In this document: positions 13,879-21,414 of the stretch, one piece after another
Position numbering within the stretch: position 1 is the stretch's first letter
Layout of the letters: each line of letters begins with the position of its first letter
Assembly (NCBI GenBank): GCA_022616475.1
Contig: JAKEEP010000088.1
Coordinates: forward strand, 1-32,698
Source: Phycisphaerales bacterium
GTDB taxonomy: Bacteria > Planctomycetota > Phycisphaerae > Phycisphaerales > SM1A02
Length of the DNA stretch: 32,698 bases
Reading direction: 5' to 3'
Position numbers and translations under genes: made by a program
Notes under the pieces: model-generated
What the model was told of the DNA's origin: nothing
Seen by the model: only the letters and a program-made list of their open reading frames with translations
Databases searched by the model: none

Positions 13879-16392
13879 ATGGCAACGAGCACGGCTTTGG
13901 AATCGAAATCCGACGAATACACTGAGGGCGTGCCGCACGCGTCCCCCGCCCCCGGAAGAAGCTCCAACCCCCCGGAAAACCCGGAAGACCCGCTCTTTGA
14001 CGGCCTAACCGAGCCACAGAGGCAGGCAGTAGGCCACATCGATGGCCCGCTTCTGGTTCTGGCGGGCCCAGGCTCAGGCAAGACCACCGTGGTCACCCGC
14101 CGCGTCGCCCACCTCATTGCCCAGGGCATCCCACCCTGGCAAATCCTCGCCCTCACCTTCACGAACAAGGCAGCCGGCGAGATGCGCGAACGCATCCAGA
14201 AGCTGCTCGCCAACCAGCCGGGCGATCCCCCGAATCGCGGGCTCACCGTCGCAACGTTCCACTCCTTCTGCGCGCGAATGCTCCGCCGCCACGCGACCGC
14301 TGCTGGGCTTTCATCGCGGTTTTCCATCTACGACGCCGCCGACCAGCGCGATGCGATCAAGCAATCGCTCAAAGAGGCGGGGCTGGACTCAAAAAACTGG
14401 ACGCCTGCCTCCGTCGGCCACGCTATCAGCAGCGCTAAGAATCAGCTCATCGATGCCACCGCGTACGCAACGCACGCCAGCGATTTTTACACGCGCTCGA
14501 TCGCCAAGGTGTACGCGATCTACGAGAAGCTTCTGAAGCGCAATGATGCCCTCGATTTCGATGATCTGCTCCTGGTCATGGCCAATCTGCTCAAGAAGAG
14601 CGAGGATGTGCGGCGCGATCTGCAGAAGCGTTTTCAATACCTTCTCATCGATGAGTACCAGGACACCAACTACGCGCAGTTCGTGATTGCGCATTCGCTT
14701 GCTGCCGCTCATGGCAACATTTGCGTGGTGGGGGACCCCGATCAATCCATCTACGGCTGGCGCGGCGCCGACATTCGAAACATCCTCGAGTTCGAAGAGC
14801 ACTACCCCAGCGCGAAGATCATTCCGCTGGGCCAGAACTTCCGTTCCACGGCGCACATTGTCGAGACCGCCGCCAAGCTCATTGCGAATAATCGCCGGCG
14901 CAAGCACAAGCGTTTGCACACCGAGTTGGGTAAGGGTGAGAAGCCCACTGTCGCGACGTGCTTCGATGAGCATCACGAAGCAGCGATGATCGTGGATGAG
15001 TTCAAGCGCCGGCACGAGGATGACGATCTGCCATGGCGCGAGATGGCGGTGCTGTATCGCATCAACGCGCTCTCGCGCGTGCTGGAAGACGCCTTCCGCA
15101 GCGCGAGCATTCCGTACTTGATCGCCCGCGGGACCGCGTTCTACGAGCGAAAGGAAGTGAAGGACGCACTGGCGTACTTGCGCCTGGTCGCCAATCCCAA
15201 CGATGAGGTTTCGCTGCGCCGCATCATCAACGTCCCAGCACGCGGCATCGGTTCGACCAGCCTCGACAAGATCGCCATCTTCGCGATCGATCGGCAGGTG
15301 GGTTTATTCGAAGCGCTGACCCGAGCGGGTGAATTGGCGACGGTAGGGCAGTTGTCATCGCGGGCGACCGGCGCGATCGCTAGGTTCGTCGCCATGGTCG
15401 AAGGCTGGCGCGATGCGGCGGTGGGCAACAGTACGACGACCAGTCACCTTTTGGGTTCCCAGGGCAGCAACCCCGCCCCCGGAAGGGCCGCGCTCGCCGA
15501 GCTGGTCGAGCGCATCATTCGCGAATCGGGACTCGAAGCGACGTATCGCCGCTCCAAGGTTGAGGAGGACATCGAGCGATTGGAGAATCTGGAGGAGCTC
15601 ATCAACGCAGCGGCCGAGTTTTCGCCGCCAATTCCGGGGGTGCTGGATGACCCCGTGGGGGGGCGCGAAGCCGCCCGCCACGGCGGATCTTCGACAAGCG
15701 ATGATGCGGGAATAAGCCTGCTCGACACCCTCAACGCCTACCTCGAATCGGTGGCGCTCGTGAGCGATGCTGATGCGATCGATCCCGCCAAGGGCGCGGT
15801 GACGCTGATGACGCTTCACGCTGCCAAGGGCCTGGAGTTTTCGGTCGTGGCGATGGCCGGTCTCGAGGAGGGCTTGCTCCCGCACTCGCGCGCCGCAAGC
15901 AGCGAGGCGGAACTGGAAGAAGAGCGCCGCCTCGCGTTTGTTGGCATCACCCGCGCCAAGAGGCATTTGCTGATCACGCGCGCCGCGATGCGGACCCAGC
16001 GCGGCTTGCTTGAGCGCACGATCCCCAGCCAGTTCCTTCGCGAGCTGCCCGAAGAATCGGTCATCTTCAGCGATCAGGCTGGCGCCGGATGGGAGCGCCA
16101 TGATGACGATGGCGATGACGGCCCGATCGAGTCTAAGAGCGGGGGGGAAAGTGGGTGGGGCCGCGCTTCGTACGATACCGCGCGCGACATTCGAAAATCG
16201 CAGCGCGATCGACTGCGCGCGATCACCATCGAGTTTCCCATCGGCTGCCTCGTCAGGCACCCCACCTTCGGCCTGGGGCGCGTTGAACTGATCACCCCGC
16301 GCGCCTCTGGCGCCAGCGCCCAGGTCGCCTTCAACTCCGTCGGCCGCAAGACGCTCATCCTCGAGTACGCCAAGCTCCAGCGCGTTGATTAG
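13879..16392 (+). CDS. pcrA: UvrD/PcrA-type superfamily 1 DNA helicase
   Basis: 837 residues from the ATG at 13879; the frame is open further upstream but that part is not conserved. It unwinds DNA 3' to 5' in repair and replication. Motifs in order: Walker A GPGSGKTT (about 62-69), TFTNKAAGEM, TFHSFCARML, DFDDLLL, LLIDEYQDTN (about 255-265), VVGDPDQSIYGWRGAD, LGQNFRST, VLYRINALSR, TLHAAKGLEFSVV and RRLAFVGITRAK. The C-terminus (GCLVRHPTFGLGRVELI...) is the small tudor-like domain typical of PcrA/UvrD. Two Pro-rich segments (near residues 15-35 and 520-540) share an exact 15-bp DNA word, and a Gly-rich piece near 590-610 (GVLDDPVGGREAARHGG) also looks inserted. No clear ribosome binding site. 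Confidence 0.95.
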   Translation: MATSTALESKSDEYTEGVPHASPAPGRSSNPPENPEDPLFDGLTEPQRQAVGHIDGPLLVLAGPGSGKTTVVTRRVAHLIAQGIPPWQILALTFTNKAAGEMRERIQKLLANQPGDPPNRGLTVATFHSFCARMLRRHATAAGLSSRFSIYDAADQRDAIKQSLKEAGLDSKNWTPASVGHAISSAKNQLIDATAYATHASDFYTRSIAKVYAIYEKLLKRNDALDFDDLLLVMANLLKKSEDVRRDLQKRFQYLLIDEYQDTNYAQFVIAHSLAAAHGNICVVGDPDQSIYGWRGADIRNILEFEEHYPSAKIIPLGQNFRSTAHIVETAAKLIANNRRRKHKRLHTELGKGEKPTVATCFDEHHEAAMIVDEFKRRHEDDDLPWREMAVLYRINALSRVLEDAFRSASIPYLIARGTAFYERKEVKDALAYLRLVANPNDEVSLRRIINVPARGIGSTSLDKIAIFAIDRQVGLFEALTRAGELATVGQLSSRATGAIARFVAMVEGWRDAAVGNSTTTSHLLGSQGSNPAPGRAALAELVERIIRESGLEATYRRSKVEEDIERLENLEELINAAAEFSPPIPGVLDDPVGGREAARHGGSSTSDDAGISLLDTLNAYLESVALVSDADAIDPAKGAVTLMTLHAAKGLEFSVVAMAGLEEGLLPHSRAASSEAELEEERRLAFVGITRAKRHLLITRAAMRTQRGLLERTIPSQFLRELPEESVIFSDQAGAGWERHDDDGDDGPIESKSGGESGWGRASYDTARDIRKSQRDRLRAITIEFPIGCLVRHPTFGLGRVELITPRASGASAQVAFNSVGRKTLILEYAKLQRVD

Positions 16393-16556
16393 CGGCAGGA
16401 GGCAGCAGGCTCACATGCCCTCGGTCTGCAAGAGCATCGCTTCACGAAGTTGGTTAGCTGGCAACAAAGACCCCTGGTGGGCAACGGACATCGAGTGATC
16501 GCCAGCCGCTGCATCAGCGTGCATCACTGTTTCGCCTTGTTCCCTAGCATATTTCC

Positions 16557-17783
16557 GTGAACGAGCGCGTGGATGACAACCAACGAATCCTCAACCGCTG
16601 CCGCGAACTGGGTTTCGGCCTCGCCGGCATCACCGATGCCGCACCGACGCAGTATGAGCAGGAAATGATCGACTGGCTCTCCGCCGGCAAGCACGGCGAA
16701 ATGGCGTACCTGCGCCACAACCTCAAGCTTCGTCTCGACCCGCGCGAGCTTGTTCCCGGGGCCGAGTCCATCATCTGTGTCGCCGATCGTTATTTTTCCC
16801 CTCTTCCTGTGGGAGAGGGGTTAGGGGCGCGGGCCGGAATCTCGAAAAGCGCGCCAAGTCATATTCAGCAAGGTATGCCCTCACCCCAGCCCTCTCCCAG
16901 AGGGAGAGGGCGTCCTACGGCTGCGCCGCAGCTGCCACCGCGCGGCCGTATCGCCCGCTACGCCCGTGGCGACGACTACCACGTCGTCATGAAGAAACGT
17001 CTGCACGCCCTGTGCAACGAACTGGCGAAACTCTTCCCCAACGAGACCTTTCGCGCCTGCGTCGATACCGCACCAATCCTCGAGCGCGAGCACGCCCAGC
17101 GCGCCGGCCTCGGCGCCGTGGGCAAGCACACACTCCTCATCCAGCGCGGCGTCGGAAGCTACCTATTGCTCGGTGAAATAGTCACCACGCTCCAGCTTGC
17201 CTCTTCGCGGCCGGCCGAGCCCGATCCCTGCGGCTCGTGTACTCGCTGCATCGACGCCTGCCCAACCAGGGCGATCACACCTTTCTCCGTCGATGCCACC
17301 AAGTGCATCAGCTACCTCACCATCGAGCATCGCGGCCCGATCGACGAGAGGTACCACCACGCCATGGGGGACTGGATCTTCGGCTGCGACATCTGCCAGG
17401 AAGTCTGCCCGCACAACCAGCCTACCGCGCGCAGCAGACCTGAAAATGCGCCGGCTCACGCCGCGTACACCGCGCGCCGTGATTCGTTCGACCTCTTGGA
17501 AATCCTGAACTGGAACGAAGAATCTCGGCGCGCCGCCTTCATCAAGTCCGCCATGAAGCGCGCCAAGCTCGACATGATCAAGCGAAACGCCTTGATCGCC
17601 GTAGGAAACTCCCTTCAACCAGGCGCCGCAGCCATTGACCTTCACGACAGAATTGAGGAGCTGGCGGCCTCGAACTCAGAGTCAGCAATCGTTCGACAAA
17701 CTGCGGCGGCAGTATTGAAGCGCCTGCCGCCGCAAAAGGTCAGTTCGGTGTCATTCGATCCTGCTCGAACTTCGCCCGCATAG
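16557..17783 (+). CDS. queG: Epoxyqueuosine reductase
   Basis: 408 residues, GTG start. It carries out the last step of queuosine tRNA modification, reducing epoxyqueuosine to queuosine using cobalamin and two [4Fe-4S] clusters. The clusters are supplied by CGSCTRCIDACP (first Cys at 225) and GCDICQEVCPHN (first Cys at 277). Other landmarks: ITDAAP near the start, ARGDDYHVVMKKRL, VDTAPILEREHAQRAGLG and GKHTLLIQRG. Residues about 81-125 are foreign to the family: they are encoded by a pair of inverted REP-like repeats (SPLPVGEGLGAR and SPQPSPRGRG) that interrupt the place where the sequence normally passes from CVADRYF to GRIARYARG. The frame is intact, so the protein may still work. The 3' end overlaps the opposing 84-aa ORF by 44 bp. 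Confidence 0.93.
   Translation: MNERVDDNQRILNRCRELGFGLAGITDAAPTQYEQEMIDWLSAGKHGEMAYLRHNLKLRLDPRELVPGAESIICVADRYFSPLPVGEGLGARAGISKSAPSHIQQGMPSPQPSPRGRGRPTAAPQLPPRGRIARYARGDDYHVVMKKRLHALCNELAKLFPNETFRACVDTAPILEREHAQRAGLGAVGKHTLLIQRGVGSYLLLGEIVTTLQLASSRPAEPDPCGSCTRCIDACPTRAITPFSVDATKCISYLTIEHRGPIDERYHHAMGDWIFGCDICQEVCPHNQPTARSRPENAPAHAAYTARRDSFDLLEILNWNEESRRAAFIKSAMKRAKLDMIKRNALIAVGNSLQPGAAAIDLHDRIEELAASNSESAIVRQTAAAVLKRLPPQKVSSVSFDPARTSPA
16798..16911. repeat. Paired inverted REP-like repeats inserted in queG
   Basis: The left unit (about 16798-16830) reads CCCTCTTCCTGTGGGAGAGG and on; the right unit (about 16877-16911) is its approximate reverse complement (CCCTCTCCCAGAGGGAGAGG in part). Each is itself partly palindromic. 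This GGGAGAGGG...CCCTCTCCC class of element is found dispersed between genes in many bacteria, so its place inside a conserved coding sequence is unusual. Confidence 0.85.
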
Positions 17784-17994
17784 CCTCGCCGACCGCATGC
17801 CGCACATCTTCGGCAGAGGCAAAGTCACCGGCTCGAACCTTTGCCGTAATCGGCCGCAGGTACTCAAGGCCTGAGTCCCACGTGAGCATCGCATCCGAAA
17901 GACCTTCGACGAACTCCCGTTTGTCGGTGTCGAGACGGCCGCAAATGACGCGGTGAGAACGCACGGCCTCTGGACTCCGTGCAAGCGCATGCAA
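17740..17994 (-). CDS. Small protein, possible remnant of the neighbouring lipoprotein family
   Basis: 84 residues with a TTG start; no ATG or GTG is available before an upstream in-frame stop. It is acidic and helical, ending KVRAGDFASAEDVRHAVGEA. That phrase matches the C-terminal motif of the next two larger genes on this strand (QIRNGEFKTAAEARSA and RIRAGEFKTLPEAVAA). It could therefore be a truncated copy of the same domain. It overlaps the end of queG by 44 bp on the opposite strand. Real coding is plausible but unproven. Confidence 0.45.
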   Translation of the reverse strand: MHALARSPEAVRSHRVICGRLDTDKREFVEGLSDAMLTWDSGLEYLRPITAKVRAGDFASAEDVRHAVGEAMRAKFEQDRMTPN

Positions 17995-18045
17995 ACCTCG
18001 GCGGGCAACCGCCGCCAGTTTACCATGGCTTGCCTTTGCTTTCGT

Positions 18046-18738
18046 TCAATCGCCTGTCGAACTCAGCAGCTTGCCCGCCTTCGACTTGGTCTTGAGCATT
18101 GCCATGCGGGCCGAGCGGGCTTCGGCGGCGGTCTTGAATTCGCCGTTGCGAATTTGGGCGATGAAGCCCGACAGGCCCTCCAATTCATTCGAGCCGCGCG
18201 ACATCGCGACCGCGAACGAGTCGGGGTCTTTGACCGTCATGGAATCCTCGAGCGTTCGGCCGGAAATCCACCACCGCCCGCCGGTCCACACCAGATACAG
18301 CTTGCGCGCTTCGCCGCGCGGGCCGGTGTACGTGCCCTCGGCTCGCCGATCGCCCTTGACGTTCAGCTTGGCCGGGCCGCACGCCTTGGGCAGCTCCTTG
18401 CCTGAATCATGCAAGAACGGCTCGTTGAACTTCTCGTACATCGCCTTGTCAAGCTCGTAGTACGAAGCGTTGTTCTTGAGCCAGATGACCCAGCCGCGCT
18501 GCAAGTCGCTCTCTGGCAGGTACTGTGAGGCGAGCGCGGGAACGTTCGGCGGCAATTGAGTGTTCTGCTGGTTGAAGTACTCCAGTAACCCCTCAACCTT
18601 CGCAAACTCCGGACTCCTGTCAGGCTCCACGACGGTCTGGCGCTTCGGTTCGGCCGCGCCGCAACCGGCAAACGCCGCCGCGATCAGAGCCAACAGAATG
18701 GTCAAATGAAACGAGCGTCGCCAATGCGAGATCCACAT
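18046..18738 (-). CDS. Lipoprotein of unknown function with RxGEF C-terminal motif
   Basis: 230 residues from the ATG at 18738, chosen because GGAG lies eight bases upstream (an ATG at 18759 lies before that site). The N-terminus is a lipoprotein signal peptide: WRRSFHLTILLALIAAAFAG followed by Cys. Its mature part has a beta-type segment (TYTGPRGEARKLYLVW, then GGRWWISGRTLEDS) and a helical end with QIRNGEFKTAAEARSA. Both pieces align by eye with the end of the 654-aa gene further along the strand (GPEGRFVLRKIDGSWWVDA; RIRAGEFKTLPEAVAA), so the two share a C-terminal domain. Likely anchored in a membrane facing the periplasm; no function recognised. Confidence 0.75.
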   Translation of the reverse strand: MWISHWRRSFHLTILLALIAAAFAGCGAAEPKRQTVVEPDRSPEFAKVEGLLEYFNQQNTQLPPNVPALASQYLPESDLQRGWVIWLKNNASYYELDKAMYEKFNEPFLHDSGKELPKACGPAKLNVKGDRRAEGTYTGPRGEARKLYLVWTGGRWWISGRTLEDSMTVKDPDSFAVAMSRGSNELEGLSGFIAQIRNGEFKTAAEARSARMAMLKTKSKAGKLLSSTGD

Positions 18739-18895
18739 GGTCATCTCTCCGCAGACCATTATCGAACCTTTTGCAACCGCACTTGTGGACCCAATATCGC
18801 TATCGAGCCGGGAGGGGGCCTTCTACCTCACATTTCCGGAACGTTGCCGAATCGTCTTGACGCGCTGGCCTATTTCCAGCGGGCGGAACGCGCTT

Positions 18896-19015
18896 TCAAA
18901 GAGGCTGATATCGATAGAACGGAGCCAGGAAACTGATGAAGCTATAGAGAATGAGCCCGAACAAGGCAATCAGCCAGAGCATACCCAGAGCAAACAGGGA
19001 GCCAGGCCCCTCCAC
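18896..19015 (-). CDS. Short membrane-segment ORF, likely the frameshifted C-terminus of the next gene
   Basis: In a second minus-strand frame, a stretch from a GTG at 19015 to TGA at 18896 reads GSLFALGMLWLIALFGLILY, then SFISFLAPFYRYQPL. This is a typical membrane helix plus short tail, whereas the 118-aa frame over the same DNA becomes Cys/Ala/Arg-rich and unconvincing. A +1 shift near 19015-19030 would join the two. It could instead be a separate 39-aa membrane peptide overlapping the upstream gene. Confidence 0.45.
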   Translation of the reverse strand: MEGPGSLFALGMLWLIALFGLILYSFISFLAPFYRYQPL

Positions 19016-19298
19016 GAGTTCTGGTCGACCTCAGCAGCACAATTCCACAGATCAAGGCTGGAACGGCCGCCACCGGCAGCCACGCCCGGTAGTTGATGCA
19101 GATTGCGGCAAGGGGCGGCAGATCGATCACAACTTCCGGGTTTTTGCGGATGTTGTCGGCCAATTTCGCCAGGGCGAACCAGCCAATTGTGGCAATCGCA
19201 AGCCAGCCGACGATGAGGAACAACCCGTTGAGGCGATAAACTGGGGAAGGCCTCGCACGTTTTTCTTGCGGCAGCATGGCCTTGGTCGGATCTGGCAT
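18942..19298 (-). CDS. Small membrane protein, probably frameshifted near its end
   Basis: 118 residues. The N-terminus is basic and cytoplasmic (MPDPTKAMLPQEKRARPSP), followed by a strong membrane helix (LFLIVGWLAIATIGWFALA), a soluble stretch (NPEVVIDLPPLAAICINYRA), and a second helix (WLPVAAVPALICGIVLL). After that the reading degenerates (RSTRTRGGAWLPVCSGYALADC). A good third membrane helix is present in another frame just downstream, so the true protein is probably about 130-135 residues with three helices, broken here by an indel or sequencing error. It sits 13 bp after the stop of the 654-aa lipoprotein gene and could share its transcript. Confidence 0.6.
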   Translation of the reverse strand: MPDPTKAMLPQEKRARPSPVYRLNGLFLIVGWLAIATIGWFALAKLADNIRKNPEVVIDLPPLAAICINYRAWLPVAAVPALICGIVLLRSTRTRGGAWLPVCSGYALADCLVRAHSL

Positions 19299-19311
19299 GA
19301 CGCGCCCGGAC

Positions 19312-21276
19312 TCATTGCTGGGCCGGCGGGGTCATTCCACCCATGCCCATGCTCGACATCATGGTTTGACCGAATGCGGCCACCGCCTCAGGCAGGGTCT
19401 TGAATTCGCCAGCGCGAATTCGGGTTTCGAGCGCTGCGCACTCCTTATCGAGCTTCGACATGATCTGCTCCATCATGGGCAGCATTTGTCTTTGCTGTTC
19501 GGTCATTTCATCAGCATCAACCCACCACGAACCATCAATCTTTCGCAGCACGAACCGACCCTCAGGGCCCATCGTGGCAAAGGAGTAGACAACTTTCTCG
19601 TCGGTTTGTTCGGTCACGGTGGCGTTGGCAAGGCTCGGCAGCGTGGCGGCCATACCGTCGTTGAAGCCGGGAGCGTCGACGAAACCGGCATTGAACTTGG
19701 CTTGCAAGGCCTTATCGATCCGAACAAACGCAGTCAACATCTTCTGGCTCGCTTGGAGCGAGCGTCGACCCTCAGGAGTTTCCGCTCGGAACCAAGCGTA
19801 GAACTCCTGGAAACCGCCAACTCCCTTGCCGAGCGAAGCATTGAGGTGAGCGAATAGGTCCTGGGCTGTGGCAAAGCCGCGCGATGGCGCGCCTGGATGA
19901 GCGCTGGCAGTCGCGTGGCCCGAATCGGTGGGCTCTTCATCCGGTTGACTGAAGTTGCCTTCCAGCGCGGCGGCTGCACGCTCCAGCTGTTGCCGATAAG
20001 CATCCAGCCCGGTCTGATCGCCGCGAGTTTGAACCTGACCCAGCGCTTCCTGCGCGCTGGCGTTGGCAGCCTTGGCCTGTTCGATCTCTTGGTCATAGGC
20101 AGCACTGACTGCTTTCAACTCATCCCCAAACCGGCCGGCTTCAAAGAGGGGGCCGGCTACCGCGAGTCGCTCCAAGAGGCTCCGATGGTCCCCCAAGCCT
20201 TGTGCCGCCGACCAATGCAACCGGCATTGCGCTTCGTGTATCGCGACCGCAAGCGGGCGGCCTGCGTCGTTGCCTCGCGCGGCCTGGACCTGGTTGGAGG
20301 CTTTCTCCAGCGCGCCAACCGCTTCGTCATATGAACTCTTGAGCTGATCCGACGATTCAGCGCCGATTTGCTTCACCGTCTGAATGACTTCAGTCTCCAA
20401 CGAGGTGATCTGCGCCCGCGTCTTAGCCTGGTCGGCGCTGAACGCCTTCTCGAGAGCATCCAGGCTTGCCTGGGCAGCTTCGATGACATCCACCAGGGAA
20501 TTGAGCTGTCTAACTTGCGCTTCAGCCATGGCGTGCTCGGGTTTGAGCGAGTAGGTCAGTTCGATTTCACGCTGGGCGATGGCATACTTGATCTTGTCGG
20601 CCTGGCGACCGACTTGAACCGAACGTTGAAAGGTTTCGAGCCCTGCCAGACGCCCCAATTCCCGGGCCTGCTGACGCAACTGACCGACTTCAATTTCCAG
20701 CTTCTCCACCTCCTGCGCGCTCGCTTGGTTCTCGCCAGTGTTTTGTTCAATGGGGCCCTGAAGTTGTGGGATCCTTCGGCTCAATTCCTCAGCACGCGCC
20801 TTGGCCGAATCAAGGGCGCGACTCAGTGCCTCGCGCTGCGCCGTGGGGTTGACCGAATCGACCGCGTCGGCCGCAGCCTGGAGATTCAGCGCCGCATCGA
20901 CCTTGCCGTGCAGAACCTGGCGCTGCTGACGGTGAGCGGTTTCAAGCTGCTGCGCTGTCGCCAGCTTCATGTTGGCCAGCTCGCGCAAGGCGGTCGCGCT
21001 GAGGATCGATTTGGAAGCCTGCTGGCCTGGCTCGCCGCCGTTGACTTGCGCCAGCCGGCTGATGATCCCGTTAAGCTTCTGCTCCTGCGCCGCAGCGGTC
21101 TCGGGCTCGGTTGTCTCAGCGCCTGCTACGGCGAGTTGAAACTCCCGCTGAATGTCCTGGATCGCTTGCTGCACCTGATCGCGCTGATTGGCGTTGGCGT
21201 CTTCACAGCCGTTTAGCAGGGCTGTCGCAGGTGCACCAAAGAGAATGGCTCCAATAAGAAGTCTTTGCACGGTCAT
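19312..21276 (-). CDS. Coiled-coil lipoprotein of unknown function
   Basis: 654 residues from the ATG at 21276, with GAGG seven bases upstream; a TTG one codon earlier is less likely. The N-terminus is a lipoprotein signal peptide (RLLIGAILFGAPATALLNG then Cys). Residues about 30-440 are Ala/Gln/Glu-rich and strongly helical with heptad-like stretches, a long coiled coil. A linker at about 440-470 is Pro/Ser/His-rich. The C-terminal region contains PEGRFVLRKIDGSWWVDA and RIRAGEFKTLPEAVAA, which is shared with the 230-aa lipoprotein. The end is Met/Gly-rich. It may be a cell-envelope scaffold; nothing more specific can be said. Confidence 0.8.
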   Translation of the reverse strand: MTVQRLLIGAILFGAPATALLNGCEDANANQRDQVQQAIQDIQREFQLAVAGAETTEPETAAAQEQKLNGIISRLAQVNGGEPGQQASKSILSATALRELANMKLATAQQLETAHRQQRQVLHGKVDAALNLQAAADAVDSVNPTAQREALSRALDSAKARAEELSRRIPQLQGPIEQNTGENQASAQEVEKLEIEVGQLRQQARELGRLAGLETFQRSVQVGRQADKIKYAIAQREIELTYSLKPEHAMAEAQVRQLNSLVDVIEAAQASLDALEKAFSADQAKTRAQITSLETEVIQTVKQIGAESSDQLKSSYDEAVGALEKASNQVQAARGNDAGRPLAVAIHEAQCRLHWSAAQGLGDHRSLLERLAVAGPLFEAGRFGDELKAVSAAYDQEIEQAKAANASAQEALGQVQTRGDQTGLDAYRQQLERAAAALEGNFSQPDEEPTDSGHATASAHPGAPSRGFATAQDLFAHLNASLGKGVGGFQEFYAWFRAETPEGRRSLQASQKMLTAFVRIDKALQAKFNAGFVDAPGFNDGMAATLPSLANATVTEQTDEKVVYSFATMGPEGRFVLRKIDGSWWVDADEMTEQQRQMLPMMEQIMSKLDKECAALETRIRAGEFKTLPEAVAAFGQTMMSSMGMGGMTPPAQQ

Positions 21277-21346
21277 CAAATCGCCTCATCTTGCATTTGG
21301 GGAAACACAGGGCCAGCCCGGAAAACTCCACCGAGAAGCCTCAGTG

Positions 21347-21414
21347 TAACAACAAAGCCCCGGCTGCAGAAGGGTTCGCCGGAGGTGGCCCGCAGGTTCC
21401 GTTAGTGACCGGGG
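21347..21414 (-). terminator. Possible terminator of the AmpG-like gene
   Basis: On the minus strand CCCCGG (21409-21414) overlaps the last codons and can pair with CCGGGG (21358-21363), followed by CTTTGTTGTT. The loop is about 45 nt and contains further GC-rich pairing possibilities, so the structure is weak. Confidence 0.35.

Noticed and set aside
15355-16260. A 301-aa minus-strand ORF inside the helicase gene
   Set aside because: Shadow of the conserved helicase motifs on the other strand; no domain of its own.
20368-21216. A 282-aa plus-strand ORF opposite the coiled-coil lipoprotein
   Set aside because: Leu/Arg-rich complement of Gln/Ala/Glu codons; the minus strand has a lipoprotein signal, a ribosome binding site and homology to a neighbour.
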